Of a DNA stretch of 64,000 nucleotides, positions 36,637 through 45,826 are shown in pieces. The stretch covers positions 124,001-188,000 of the forward strand of contig JAFKEQ010000004.1 in the NCBI GenBank assembly GCA_017308575.1. The letters run 5' to 3'. This DNA comes from Afipia sp. (GTDB lineage: Bacteria > Pseudomonadota > Alphaproteobacteria > Rhizobiales > Xanthobacteraceae). The stretch's first letter is position 1. Every line of letters begins with the position of its first letter. The translations under genes were made by a program, and so were the position numbers. Below the pieces are notes generated by a model. That model saw only the letters and a list, made by a program, of their open reading frames with translations, was not told the DNA's origin and did not search any database.

Positions 36637-37854
36637 ATGGTGCAGTCGCTTTTGCTGATGGCATTACGCATCGCCAATACGGCTGCGAAATTTCTGCTCA
36701 CAATTTATACCGCGCGCTATCTCGGCCTCTCCGACCTTGGCATCTATGGCCTGCTAGTCGGCGCGACGACGATGCTGCCCGCCATCCTCGGCCTCGGCAC
36801 CACCGACTGGGTGTTGCGTCACATCGCCACCATGCCGCGGGACGAAGCCATCGCAAGTACCGCCACCCGCCTCGCCCTGCCGGTGATGCTGCACGCCGTC
36901 GTCCAGCCGATCCTGTGGGTGGTGAATCATGCGCTCGGCACGCCGGTGCCCTGGCATCTGATGTTCACCGGCGGCGCGATCCTGTTCCTCGATCACATCG
37001 CATCCGACACCAGCGACCTGCTTGTCGGGCGCGGCCGGATTTATCTCGCGAACATCATATTCTTCATGCGCGCCGGTCTGTGGCCGCCGGTCGTGATCGC
37101 CTGGGGTCTCCTCGATCCATCGGCCCGCACGCTTGAATGCGTTCTGCTCGGCTGGCTCTGCTCGCTGGTCCTGACCTGGATCGTGCTCGCCGCGCATCTG
37201 TTCGCGCAATCGCGCTGGCGGGCTGTCGGCATGCGCGCGTCATGGATCGCGGGCGGCGTCCGCGCCTCCGTTCCGTTCTACATCAAGGACCTGACGGGCT
37301 CGGTAAGCCTGTATCTGGACCGCTTTCTGCTCTCGGCGTTTCTCGGCCTCGAACTGACCGGCGTCTACACGCTGTTCTGGTCGGTCGCCAATGTGCTGCA
37401 CAATCTCGTCGTGTTCAGCGTGGTCCATCCCAATCTGCGCCGCATGATCGAAAGCGCGCAGCAGCCGGACCCCGCCGCGTTTCGCACGCTCGAACGCAAA
37501 TTGCAGGTCGAAGGCGGACTCTGGATCGCCGCGCTCGCTATCGCCGCCAGCATCGCGCTGTTTCTGCTGCTGCCGCTGCTGGATCGGCCGCTTCTTCAGC
37601 AGAACCTTCCGGTGTTCTGGATCATCCTCGCGGCGACCGCGCTGCGCGCAGGCGCCGACAGCTATGGCTTCATGATGCTGGCGCTGCACAAGGATCGTGC
37701 GATTGCGATTGTCAGCATCGGCGGCGCCATCGCATCCGCCATTCTCAATCTGGCGCTGCTGCCGGTGTTCGGCCTTTCCGGCGCGGCGCTGGCTTATCTT
37801 CTCACCGGCGGCGGCCTGCTGGCGGCGCGTTATTACATTACGCGGAGCATCTGA
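36637..37854 (+). CDS. Polysaccharide flippase-like membrane protein (MOP/Wzx type)
   Basis: About 405 residues with 10 to 12 hydrophobic segments and no soluble domain. The opening MVQSLLLMALRIANTAAKF and the LTIYTARYLGLSDLGIYGLL stretch are typical of MOP-family lipid-linked oligosaccharide flippases. The open frame extends to 36463, so the start is uncertain; I chose 36637 because the upstream part is Pro/Arg-rich and atypical. It precedes a GT4 glycosyltransferase by 46 bp and probably forms an operon with it. Confidence 0.7.
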   Translation: MVQSLLLMALRIANTAAKFLLTIYTARYLGLSDLGIYGLLVGATTMLPAILGLGTTDWVLRHIATMPRDEAIASTATRLALPVMLHAVVQPILWVVNHALGTPVPWHLMFTGGAILFLDHIASDTSDLLVGRGRIYLANIIFFMRAGLWPPVVIAWGLLDPSARTLECVLLGWLCSLVLTWIVLAAHLFAQSRWRAVGMRASWIAGGVRASVPFYIKDLTGSVSLYLDRFLLSAFLGLELTGVYTLFWSVANVLHNLVVFSVVHPNLRRMIESAQQPDPAAFRTLERKLQVEGGLWIAALAIAASIALFLLLPLLDRPLLQQNLPVFWIILAATALRAGADSYGFMMLALHKDRAIAIVSIGGAIASAILNLALLPVFGLSGAALAYLLTGGGLLAARYYITRSI

Positions 37855-37900
37855 TGATTGCTCCGATGACGCGGCTCAATCTGATGAAGGGATCGACATC

Positions 37901-38941
37901 ATGCGCGTCCTGATCTCGACCGTCGCCTTTCCCCCGAGCGTGGGCGGCATGGAAACCGCCGCGCTGGATATCGCATCGGGTCTTGCGGAACGCGGCCATG
38001 ACGTCACGGTCGCCGCGACCACACCAAATAGCGAACCCGATCGCTACCCTTTCAAGGTGGTCCGCAATCCCGACGCGAAAACCATGTGGGACCTGACGCG
38101 CAACACCGACGTGCTGTGGCAAAATCACATTTCGCTTCGCATGGTATGGCCTGCTCTCCTGCAGCGCCGCCCGGTGATTTTCATGCACCATATCTGGCTG
38201 GACACCGATCCGGGCTCGGGCACCAAATACGGCGGCCTGAAACGGCAGGTCTGCAAGCTCGGCACCAACGCCTTTGTCAGCAGCGCCTTGCGCGATGCCG
38301 TCCGGCTCGATGGGCCGATCATTCCCAATTCGTATAACGGCGAGATTTTCCGCTTCCGGGATGACATTCGCCCCGATCGCGATGTCGTCTTCCTCGGGCG
38401 TCTGACGAAGGTGAAAGGCGTCGACCTTCTGGTCGAGGCCATTGGCCTCGCCGCGAAAAACGGCACCGTCATCACCGCGTCGATCATCGGCACCGGGCCG
38501 GAAGAAGCCGCCTTGAAAGCCCAGGCCGAAACCGCCGGTGTCGCGGACCAAATTATCTTCACAGGCCCGTTGCGCGGCGAGGCGCTGGCGCAAACGCTGA
38601 GCCGTCATCGCATCGCCGTGGTTCCATCCCGATGGGAAGAACCGTTCGGCATTGTCGCGCTGGAAGTTCTCGCCAGCGGATGCGTCGCCGTTGTCGCCGA
38701 TAGCGGCGCGCTGCCGGAAGTCATCGGACCGTGCGGACCTGTGTTCAGGAAGGACGACGCGACCTCACTGGCCGCGGCTCTGGAAGACCTCGTCAAACAT
38801 CCCGACAAGATCGCCAACTATCGCGCGCACATTCCCGCGCATCTCGAACAATACACACGTCAGGCGCAGATGGAGGCCAGCGAAGCCCTGCTGGAAAGCG
38901 TTGCGCGCAAGGCGGGCATTTTGCGCCAGCCCGGCCGGTAA
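37901..38941 (+). CDS. Glycosyltransferase family 4
   Basis: A 346-residue GT-B-fold enzyme. The N-terminus LISTVAFPPSVGGMET has the glycine loop; LGRLTKVKGVDLLVEAI begins the donor-binding domain; PSRWEEPFGIVALEVLASG is the EX7E-type motif (EPFGIVALE). It is a retaining transferase using a nucleotide sugar. The start has GAAGGGAT upstream. Together with the flippase-like gene it suggests a small surface-glycan function; no polymerase or other transferase is nearby. Confidence 0.88.
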   Translation: MRVLISTVAFPPSVGGMETAALDIASGLAERGHDVTVAATTPNSEPDRYPFKVVRNPDAKTMWDLTRNTDVLWQNHISLRMVWPALLQRRPVIFMHHIWLDTDPGSGTKYGGLKRQVCKLGTNAFVSSALRDAVRLDGPIIPNSYNGEIFRFRDDIRPDRDVVFLGRLTKVKGVDLLVEAIGLAAKNGTVITASIIGTGPEEAALKAQAETAGVADQIIFTGPLRGEALAQTLSRHRIAVVPSRWEEPFGIVALEVLASGCVAVVADSGALPEVIGPCGPVFRKDDATSLAAALEDLVKHPDKIANYRAHIPAHLEQYTRQAQMEASEALLESVARKAGILRQPGR

Positions 38942-39028
38942 TCGGCCTGTTCCAACGATTTGCCACGGCGAAGTCTCAAACCGCGATTTGAGCCTTCATT
39001 CGCGCGGGCGACGTTGTATAACCCCGCC

Positions 39029-39814
39029 ATGTCATACAAGGTCGCCGCATTCTATCAGTTCGTTCCGCTGCCTGATTTCGAGGCCCTGCGGGAGCCGCTG
39101 CGCAACATGTGCGTGGCGCTCGACATCAGGGGGATCATCCTGCTGGCCGCCGAAGGCATCAACGGCACGGTCGCGGGACGCGACGCGGCCATCGATGCGC
39201 TCATGAACCAGTTGCAGAACGGCGCCCTGTTCGGCGGCCGTCTCGACAATCTGGAATTGAAGTATTCCACCGCCGAGGACATGCCGTTCAACCGGATGAA
39301 GGTCCGGCTCAAAAAGGAAATCGTGCGGCTGGGCGATCCGGACGTCGACCCCAACGCCAAGGTCGGCATCTATGTCGATGCGGCGGACTGGAATGCGCTG
39401 ATCCGGCAGGACGACGTGCTGCTGCTCGACACCCGCAACGGCTTCGAGGTCGAGATGGGCACGTTCGAGGGCGCGGTCGATCCGAAGATCACCCGCTTCG
39501 GCGAGTTTCCGGATTTCGCCGCGCGCGAACTCGATCCCGGCAAGCACAGGAAGGTGGCGATGTTCTGCACCGGCGGCATCCGCTGCGAGAAGGCCAGTTC
39601 CTACCTGCTGTCGCAGGGCTTTACGGAGGTCTATCACCTCAAGGGCGGCATCCTGAAATATCTGGAAGAGATTCCGCAAGCCGAGAGCCTGTGGCGCGGC
39701 GAGTGCTTCGTGTTCGACCAGCGCATCGCGCTCGGCCATGGCCTCGTGCAGCGGCCGGTCACCTATCACACCGACGCCACCGAAATCGACATCAGCGAGG
39801 AAGCCAATGACTGA
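39029..39814 (+). CDS. trhO: tRNA uridine-34 hydroxylase TrhO (rhodanese-like UPF0176)
   Basis: A 261-residue protein. An N-terminal UPF0176 domain (about 1-100, with [10 protein letters not shown]) is followed by a rhodanese-like domain with the active-site Cys180 in [15 protein letters not shown]. TrhO is known to hydroxylate U34 of certain tRNAs, on the route to 5-methoxy- or 5-carboxymethoxyuridine, in an O2-dependent way. It overlaps the slyX start by 8 bases (ATGACTGA). Confidence 0.92.
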   Translation: MSYKVAAFYQFVPLPDFEALREPLRNMCVALDIRGIILLAAEGINGTVAGRDAAIDALMNQLQNGALFGGRLDNLELKYSTAEDMPFNRMKVRLKKEIVRLGDPDVDPNAKVGIYVDAADWNALIRQDDVLLLDTRNGFEVEMGTFEGAVDPKITRFGEFPDFAARELDPGKHRKVAMFCTGGIRCEKASSYLLSQGFTEVYHLKGGILKYLEEIPQAESLWRGECFVFDQRIALGHGLVQRPVTYHTDATEIDISEEAND

Positions 39815-40034
39815 GCCGTCCTCGCCCTCGTCGACAGACCGGATCGATGCGCTGGAAATCCGCATCGCCTATCAGGACGAGACCATCGAGACCCTGAACA
39901 AGGCGATCACCGAGCAGTGGCAGACCATCGACATGCTGCGCCGGGAAATGGCCCGTTTGCAGGACCGGCTGGAGGCCGCCGAAATGAAATCCTCCGGACC
40001 CGCCGCGCCCGAGCCGCCGCCGCCTCACTATTAA
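39807..40034 (+). CDS. slyX: SlyX family protein
   Basis: 75 residues. The central part (about 12-55) has a heptad pattern ([20 protein letters not shown]...) predicted to be a coiled coil, followed by a Pro-rich tail ending PEPPPPHY. Both traits are standard for SlyX, a small cytoplasmic protein of unknown biochemical role. The start overlaps the end of trhO, so it is translationally coupled. A 150-bp mobile element begins right at its stop codon. Confidence 0.9.
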   Translation: MTEPSSPSSTDRIDALEIRIAYQDETIETLNKAITEQWQTIDMLRREMARLQDRLEAAEMKSSGPAAPEPPPPHY

Positions 40035-40183
40035 GAGGCTATTGGAAAACTTTGAAACCTCATCCTGAGGAGCCGTTTCGTCAGAAACGGCGTCTCGAAG
40101 GGTGAGGTTTCGAGGAAAAGTCCTCAATCCTTCGAGACGGCGCTTCGCGCCTCCTCAGGATGAGGACTTTACAAGCGGCCGTT
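40035..40183 (+). repeat. 150-bp palindromic mobile element, copy 3
   Basis: It starts GAGGCTATTGGAAAAC directly after the slyX stop codon and carries the same internal arms (CCTCATCCTGAGGAGCCG and CCTCCTCAGGATGAGG). The right end is less well preserved (GGCCGTT). The rest of the gap to 40304 holds the leader of the next gene. Confidence 0.85.
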
Positions 40184-40304
40184 CAGTCACCGTACCGTCA
40201 TCCGCAGACGCCCCAACACCGGCGCCCAAGACCAACACGCGGGAATCCGTTGGTATTTTCAAAGCGGCTATGTATGGTCCCTCCGCAGCATGGGAGGACA
40301 ATGC

Positions 40305-41486
40305 ATGCGTAAAACCGTACTACTGACCGCCGCAGCCGTGACGCTGCTGGCGATGCCGGCATCGGCAGACGATCTCAAGATTGCGCTGATCTACGGCAAG
40401 ACCGGCCCCCTCGAAGCCTATGCCAAGCAGACCGAAACCGGCCTGCGCATGGGTCTCGAATACGCCACCAAGAACACCATGACCGTGGATGGCCGCAAGA
40501 TCGTCCTCATCACCAAGGACGATCAGGGCAAGCCCGACCTCGCCAAGGCGGCGCTGGCGGAAGCCTATCAGGACGACAAGGTCGATCTCGCCATCGGCAC
40601 CACCGCCTCCGGCGCGGCGCTCGCCATGCTGCCGGTCGCCGAGGAAAACAAGAAGGTGCTGATCGTCGAGCCGGCTGTCGCCGACGCCATCACCGGCGAG
40701 AAGTGGAATCGCTACATCTTCCGCACCGGCCGCAACTCGTCGCAGGACGCGATTTCCAACGCGGTCGCCATCGGCAAGCAGGGCGTCACCGTCGCCACCC
40801 TCGGGCAGGACAACGCCTTCGGCAAGGACGGCGTGGCCGCGTTCAAGGACGCGCTCGCCAAGACCGGCGCCACCCTCGCCGCCGAAGAATATGTCCCCGC
40901 CGCAACCACCGACTTCACCGCGGCCGGCCAGCGCCTGTTCGATGCGCTGAAGGACAAGCCGGGCCGCAAGATCATCTGGGTGATCTGGGCCGGCGGCGGA
41001 GATCCGCTGACCAAGCTGCAGGACATGGACCCGAAGCGCTACAGCATCGAACTGTCGAGCGGCGGCAACATCCTGCCTGCGCTGGCGGCCTACAAGCGCC
41101 TGCCGGGCCTTGAGGGCGCGACCTATTACTACTACGCGATCCCGAAAAACCCGATCAACGAGTGGTTCGTCGCCGAGCACCAGAAGCGCTTCAACGCGCC
41201 GCCGGACTTCTTCACCGCGGGCGGTTTCGCGGCGGCCATGGCGGCTGTGACCGCCGTGCAGAAGGCGAAGTCCACCGACACCGAGAAGCTGATCGCGGCG
41301 ATGGAAGGCATGGAGTTCGACACGCCGAAGGGCAAGATGGTGTTCCGCAAGGAAGATCATCAGGCGCTGCAGAGCATGTATCACTTCAAGGTCAAGGTCG
41401 ATCCGAACCTGGCCTGGGCCGATAACGAACTGGTCCGCGAACTCAAGATCGAGGACATGCAGATCCCGATCAAGAACAAGCGGTAA
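40305..41486 (+). CDS. HAAT-type ABC binding protein, second system
   Basis: A 393-residue periplasmic binding protein. A short Sec-type signal peptide (MRKTVLLTAAAVTLLAMPASA) is followed by LKIALIYGKTGPLEAYA, the family N-terminus. The start is the ATG at 40305, preceded by GGGAGGA at a spacing of 6 to 7. First gene of a complete five-gene importer (40305-45692). Ligand unknown; members take branched-chain amino acids, amides or aromatic acids. Confidence 0.9.
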   Translation: MRKTVLLTAAAVTLLAMPASADDLKIALIYGKTGPLEAYAKQTETGLRMGLEYATKNTMTVDGRKIVLITKDDQGKPDLAKAALAEAYQDDKVDLAIGTTASGAALAMLPVAEENKKVLIVEPAVADAITGEKWNRYIFRTGRNSSQDAISNAVAIGKQGVTVATLGQDNAFGKDGVAAFKDALAKTGATLAAEEYVPAATTDFTAAGQRLFDALKDKPGRKIIWVIWAGGGDPLTKLQDMDPKRYSIELSSGGNILPALAAYKRLPGLEGATYYYYAIPKNPINEWFVAEHQKRFNAPPDFFTAGGFAAAMAAVTAVQKAKSTDTEKLIAAMEGMEFDTPKGKMVFRKEDHQALQSMYHFKVKVDPNLAWADNELVRELKIEDMQIPIKNKR

Positions 41487-41507
41487 CAAGCACTGCATGA
41501 CCGACGC

Positions 41508-41637
41508 GTGTCCCGGACGCGACGCGGCATCCTTCATGCCGCTTCGCAGAGCCGGGACCGCTACAGGTTCGGAGTTTGTGAAGGCCCCGGCTCAGCATCG
41601 CACCGCTTCGCGCTGCGCTGCGTCCGGGGCCCGCTCC
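41508..41637. repeat. CCCGGACGC palindromic repeat (copy in second HAAT operon)
   Basis: GTCCCGGACGCGACGCGGCA / GCCGGGAC and GCCCCGGCTC / GCTGCGTCCGGGGC arms form paired hairpins between the binding-protein and LivG-type genes. Relatives: 25851-25985, 42451-42574, 43413-43535. Confidence 0.75.
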
Positions 41638-41659
41638 TAACATCATATTGAAGCAAATC

Positions 41660-42427
41660 ATGCCCCTCACCCTCGAGACCCGCGACCTGACCATCCGTTT
41701 CGGCGGCCATGTCGCCGTCAACAAAGTGAGTTGCACGTTCCGTCCCGGCGAACTGACAGCCATCGTTGGCCCGAACGGCGCGGGCAAGACCACCTATTTC
41801 AACCTGATCTCCGGACAGTTGCGCCCGACCGGCGGCAACGTGCTGCTCGCGGGCGAGGACATCACCCGCCTCTCCGCGCCGCTGCGCACCCGCAAGGGCC
41901 TCGGCCGCGCCTTCCAGCTGACAAACCTGTTTCCGAACCTGAGCGTCGAGGAAAACGTCCGCCTCGCCGTGCAGGCGGCATCCGGCGTGCATTACGAGAT
42001 GCTGCGCCCGTGGATGAAGCGCCGCGACCTGATCGAACGCGCCGACGCCATTCTCGACGCCATCGCGCTCGGCAACCGCCGCGCGGTTGCAGCCTCGACC
42101 CTTTCCCATGGCGACCAGCGCAAGCTCGAAGTCGCGCTGATGATGGCGCTGGAGCCCAAGGTCTTCATGTTCGACGAACCGACCGCAGGCATGAGCGTCG
42201 ATGAGGTGCCCGTCGTGCTCGACCTGATCGCGCGGCTGAAGCAGGATCCGAGCAAGATCATTCTTTTGGTCGAACACAAGATGGACGTGGTGCGCTCGCT
42301 CGCCGACCGCATCATCGTTCTGCACAACGGACAGTTGGTCGCCGACGGCAAGCCCGCCGAAGTGATTGCCTCGCCCATCGTGCAGGAGGCTTATCTCGGC
42401 ATCGCGCCCGGAAAGAGCGCAGCATGA
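41660..42427 (+). CDS. HAAT ABC transporter ATP-binding protein (LivG type)
   Basis: A 255-residue ATPase. It has Walker A GPNGAGKTT, a LivG-type insertion with GLGRAFQLTNLFPNLSVEEN, signature LSHGDQRKLEVALMMAL (HGDQ in place of SGGQ, common in LivG) and Walker B VFMFDEP. The C-terminal VQEAYLG is the usual LivG tail. It belongs to the second HAAT importer. Confidence 0.92.
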   Translation: MPLTLETRDLTIRFGGHVAVNKVSCTFRPGELTAIVGPNGAGKTTYFNLISGQLRPTGGNVLLAGEDITRLSAPLRTRKGLGRAFQLTNLFPNLSVEENVRLAVQAASGVHYEMLRPWMKRRDLIERADAILDAIALGNRRAVAASTLSHGDQRKLEVALMMALEPKVFMFDEPTAGMSVDEVPVVLDLIARLKQDPSKIILLVEHKMDVVRSLADRIIVLHNGQLVADGKPAEVIASPIVQEAYLGIAPGKSAA

Positions 42428-42450
42428 TATATCCGAGGCAATTTCGATCC

Positions 42451-42574
42451 GTGCCCCGGACGCAGCGCAGCGTGCAACGGTGCGCTGCTGAGCCGGGGCC
42501 GTTGCACATGCGGCGTTTGGAAAGGTCCCGGTTCTGCGAAGCAACGCTCGCGCGTTGCATCGCGCCCGGGACAC
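42451..42574. repeat. CCCGGACGC palindromic repeat
   Basis: GCCCCGGACGCAGCGCAGCG / CTGAGCCGGGGC and GGTCCCGGTTCTGCG / CGCGCCCGGGAC pairs lie between the LivG- and LivF-type genes. Confidence 0.75.
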
Positions 42575-42590
42575 TGGCAGGACGCACCGC

Positions 42591-43313
42591 ATGACCGACA
42601 TGCTCACCCTCAACGGCGTGCACACCCACATCGCGCAGTATCACATCCTGCATGGCGTCGATGTCACCGTGCCGGAAGGCCAGATCACCATGCTGCTCGG
42701 CCGCAACGGCGCGGGCAAGACCACGACGCTGCGCACCATCATGGGTCTCACGCCGCCCTCCTCCGGCGAGATCACGCTGGCGGGCAAGCGCATCGACAAA
42801 AAACTCACGCCGGATATCGCAACGCTCGGCGTCGGTTATGTGCCCGAGACCATGGCGGTGTTTTCCGATCTGACGGTGAAGGAGAACCTGATCCTCGCCG
42901 CGCGCGAAGGCGAGATGGACGATGCGCGCCTGCAATGGATCTTCGGCTTTTTCCCCGCGCTGAAACGCTTCTGGCTGTCGCGCGCGGGCTCGCTCTCCGG
43001 CGGACAGAAACAGATGTTGTCCATTGCCCGCGCCATCATCGAGCCGCGCAAGCTCCTGCTGATCGACGAGCCGACCAAGGGCCTCGCGCCCGCCATCGTG
43101 GTCAACCTGATCGCCTGCCTCGCCGAGGTGAAGAAGCGCGGCGCGACCATTCTTCTGGTCGAACAGAACTTCCGCGTGGCGCAGGAACTCGGCGACAACG
43201 TGCTGGTGATGGACAACGGGAAAATCGTACATCGCGGCGCGATGGCCGATCTCGCCAAGGACACGCCCTTGCAGGAAAAGCTGCTCGGCCTCAGCCTGGA
43301 GGCGCATCAATGA
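42591..43313 (+). CDS. HAAT ABC transporter ATP-binding protein (LivF type), second system
   Basis: A 240-residue ATPase. It has Walker A GRNGAGKTT, VGYVPETMAVFSDLTVKEN, signature LSGGQKQMLSIARAI and Walker B LLLIDEPTKGLAP. The start is ATG 42591, just after the repeat; the longer frame from 42555 is repeat-derived. It works with the LivG-type ATPase and the two downstream permeases. Confidence 0.92.
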   Translation: MTDMLTLNGVHTHIAQYHILHGVDVTVPEGQITMLLGRNGAGKTTTLRTIMGLTPPSSGEITLAGKRIDKKLTPDIATLGVGYVPETMAVFSDLTVKENLILAAREGEMDDARLQWIFGFFPALKRFWLSRAGSLSGGQKQMLSIARAIIEPRKLLLIDEPTKGLAPAIVVNLIACLAEVKKRGATILLVEQNFRVAQELGDNVLVMDNGKIVHRGAMADLAKDTPLQEKLLGLSLEAHQ

Positions 43314-43335
43314 GGACACCCGCGAGCCTTTCTCC

Positions 43336-43605
43336 GTCATTGCGAGCGAAGCGAAGCAATCCAGAATTGCAAGCGAGAAGGCTGGATTACTTTATTTCAA
43401 GCGATATCTCCTCGCCCCGGACGCAGCGCGGCATGCAATGCCGCACTGCTGAGCCGGGGCCGTTACGAATACCATATCAGTTGCGGTCCCGGTTCTGCGA
43501 AGCAACGCTGGCGCGTTGCATCGCGCCCGGGACACGGACCTTTCTTGTAATGGATTTGCCCGAACAAGGCTGGATTGCTTCGTCGCAAGCGCTCCTCGCA
43601 ATGAC
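43336..43605. repeat. Nested repeats: CCCGGACGC element inside a GTCATTGCGAGCG element
   Basis: The outer family supplies GTCATTGCGAGCGAAGCGAA at the left and CGTCGCAAGCGCTCCTCGCA at the right. The inner element (about 43413-43535) has GCCCCGGACGC and GCGCCCGGGAC ends. An eroded copy of the outer right half (CTGGATTACTTTATTTCAAG) also remains on the left of the inner element. They fill the 304-bp gap; no gene is present. Confidence 0.8.
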
Positions 43606-43617
43606 GGAGCGATAGAC

Positions 43618-44634
43618 ATGTCCGTACAAACCGATACCGCCTCCGAGCCCCTCCCGCAGACCAAGCGCGACGTCATCCCGCTGCTGCTGCCGGTCGTGCT
43701 CGCGCTCGTCACGATCCCGCTGATCGGCTCGGCCTCCACATGGGTGACGCTGACGGTGGCGAGCCTTGCCATGGGCATGATGATCTTCATCATGGCCTCG
43801 GGCCTGACACTGGTATTCGGCCTGATGGACGTCCTGAATTTCGGCCACGGCGCGTTCATCGCCGTCGGCGCTTATGTGGCGACGCTCGTGCTTGGCCCCA
43901 TGATCGGCTATGTGCAGGCGGATTCGCTGTGGCTCAATCTCGCCGCGCTCGCGCCTGCGGCGCTGCTGGCGATGGCGGTGTCCGGCGCGCTCGGCCTCGT
44001 GTTCGAGCGCGTGCTGATCCTCCCGGTCTACGGCAATCACCTCAAGCAGATCCTGATCACCATGGGCGGGCTGATCGTCACCGAACAGACGCTCTATGCG
44101 CTGTGGGGACCGGCGCGGATGCCGCTGCCGCTGCCGACATCGCTGCGCGGCTCTTTCATTTTCGGCGACATCGCGATCGCCAAATATCGCGTGCTTGCCA
44201 TGCTGGTCGGCCTTGTCGTGTTCGGCCTCGTGCTGCTGGTGCTGAACCGCACCAAGATCGGCCTGCTGATCCGCGCGGGCGTCGAAAACCGCGAGATGGT
44301 CGAGGCGCTGGGCTACAAGATCAAGCGCCTGTTCCTCGGCGTGTTCATGGTTGGCTCCGCGCTGGCCGGGCTCGGCGGCATCATGTGGGCGCTTTATCGC
44401 GAGGAAGTTCACGCATCCATCGGCGGCGAACTGACGGTGCTGATCTTCATTGTCATCATCATCGGCGGCCTCGGCTCCATCGGAGGCTGCTTCATCGGCG
44501 CCATTCTGGTGGCCATGGTCGCGAACTATGGCGGCTTCCTGGTGCCGAAGCTGGCGCTGATCTCGAACATCCTGCTGATGGTCGCGATCCTGATGTGGCG
44601 GCCGCGCGGTCTCTATCCGGTGACAAATCGATGA
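43618..44634 (+). CDS. HAAT ABC transporter permease (LivH type), second system
   Basis: A 338-residue membrane protein with about eight hydrophobic segments after a hydrophilic N-terminus of about 20 residues. SGLTLVFGLMDVLNFGHGAF is the LivH signature helix, and GGLGSIGGCFIGAILVAMV the C-terminal motif. The ATG at 43618 is used because upstream frame is repeat sequence. It overlaps the LivM-type start by ATGA. Confidence 0.92.
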   Translation: MSVQTDTASEPLPQTKRDVIPLLLPVVLALVTIPLIGSASTWVTLTVASLAMGMMIFIMASGLTLVFGLMDVLNFGHGAFIAVGAYVATLVLGPMIGYVQADSLWLNLAALAPAALLAMAVSGALGLVFERVLILPVYGNHLKQILITMGGLIVTEQTLYALWGPARMPLPLPTSLRGSFIFGDIAIAKYRVLAMLVGLVVFGLVLLVLNRTKIGLLIRAGVENREMVEALGYKIKRLFLGVFMVGSALAGLGGIMWALYREEVHASIGGELTVLIFIVIIIGGLGSIGGCFIGAILVAMVANYGGFLVPKLALISNILLMVAILMWRPRGLYPVTNR

Positions 44635-45692
44635 TGATCCTTTCCGGCGATCCGCCGCGCAGCCGCATTCTCAGCCTTCTGCTTATCCTCATCGTGGCGG
44701 CGCTGGCGCTTGCCCCGTTCCTGTTTCCCGGCGCGAAGGCGATGAACGTCGCCACCAAGATCTGCATCTTCGCGGCACTGGTCGCATCCTACGATCTGCT
44801 GCTCGGGTACACCGGCACGGTGTCGTTCGCGCATACGATGTTCTATGGCATCGGCAGCTACGCCATCGCCATCGCGCTCTACGCGATGGGGCCGACATGG
44901 AGCGCCGTCGCCACCGGCATCGTCGTTGGCCTGCCGCTCGCCGCGCTGCTGGCGCTGTGCATCGGCCTGTTCTCGCTACGCGTGCAGGCGATCTTCTTTG
45001 CGATGATCACACTCGCGGTGGCGTCGGCTTTTCTCGTGCTGGCCTCGCAGCTGTCATGGCTCACCGGCGGCGACGACGGCCGCAGCTTCCAATTGCCCGA
45101 CCTGCTGCGTCCCGGCACGGTGCTGATCTCGAAGACCCTCTTCGGCTTTGAGATCAACGGCCGCACGCTCACCTATTACATCGTGTTCATCGCATCCGCC
45201 GCGATGATCCTCACCCTGCTGCGCGTGGTGAATTCGCCGTTCGGCCGCGTGCTGCAGGCCGTGCGCGAAAACCGGTTTCGCGCCGAGGCGCTCGGCTATC
45301 GCACCGTGTTTCACCTGACATGGGCGAACTGCATCGCCGCACTGGTCGCCGCCGCCGCGGGCATGCTCAACGCGCTGTGGCTGCGCTATGCGGGACCGGA
45401 AACCTCGCTCTCCTTCACCATCATGGTGGACATTCTTCTGATGGTGGTGATCGGCGGCATGGGCACGATGTATGGCGCGGTGATCGGCGCAACCATGTTC
45501 ATCCTGGCGGAGAACTATCTGCAGTCGCTGATGGGCATGGCCTCGAAGGCCACCGCCAGCGCGGGCATTCCGCTGCTGCCGAACCTGTTGCATCCCGACC
45601 GCTGGCTGCTGTGGCTCGGGCTTCTCTTCATCGCCAGCGTGTATTTCTTCCCGACCGGCGTGGTCGGCAAGCTGCGCGGGAAAAAGGGGTAA
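44631..45692 (+). CDS. HAAT ABC transporter permease (LivM type), second system
   Basis: A 353-residue membrane protein with nine to ten hydrophobic segments. YDLLLGYTGTVSFAHTMFYG is the LivM signature, and GRVLQAVRENRFRAEALGY the cytoplasmic EAA-like loop. The start overlaps the LivH-type stop. The C-terminal helix ends in a basic tail (GKLRGKKG). It completes the second HAAT importer; no catabolic gene follows. Confidence 0.92.
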   Translation: MMILSGDPPRSRILSLLLILIVAALALAPFLFPGAKAMNVATKICIFAALVASYDLLLGYTGTVSFAHTMFYGIGSYAIAIALYAMGPTWSAVATGIVVGLPLAALLALCIGLFSLRVQAIFFAMITLAVASAFLVLASQLSWLTGGDDGRSFQLPDLLRPGTVLISKTLFGFEINGRTLTYYIVFIASAAMILTLLRVVNSPFGRVLQAVRENRFRAEALGYRTVFHLTWANCIAALVAAAAGMLNALWLRYAGPETSLSFTIMVDILLMVVIGGMGTMYGAVIGATMFILAENYLQSLMGMASKATASAGIPLLPNLLHPDRWLLWLGLLFIASVYFFPTGVVGKLRGKKG

Positions 45693-45712
45693 CCCGGCCG
45701 CACCCTGAATCG

Positions 45713-45800
45713 TCATGGCCGGGCTTGTCCCGGTGATCCCGACTGGTTGAACACAGTGCCCTGAGAATCGGGATGCCCGGGACAGGCCCGGGCATGACGA
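45713..45800. repeat. CATGGCCGGGCTTGTCCCGG-type palindromic repeat
   Basis: CGTCATGGCCGGGCTTGTCC and GGGACAGGCCCGGGCATGACG are mirrored ends around a 40-bp centre, between the convergent LivM-type and hydrolase genes; a likely bidirectional terminator region. Confidence 0.75.
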
Positions 45801-45826
45801 AACACCAACCCGACGGCGTGCTGGAG

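Noticed and set aside
41508..43605. Repeated blocks between HAAT genes as a possible CRISPR array or insertion sequence
   Set aside because: The blocks are palindromic, irregularly spaced and separated by genes; there are no unique spacers, cas genes or transposase.
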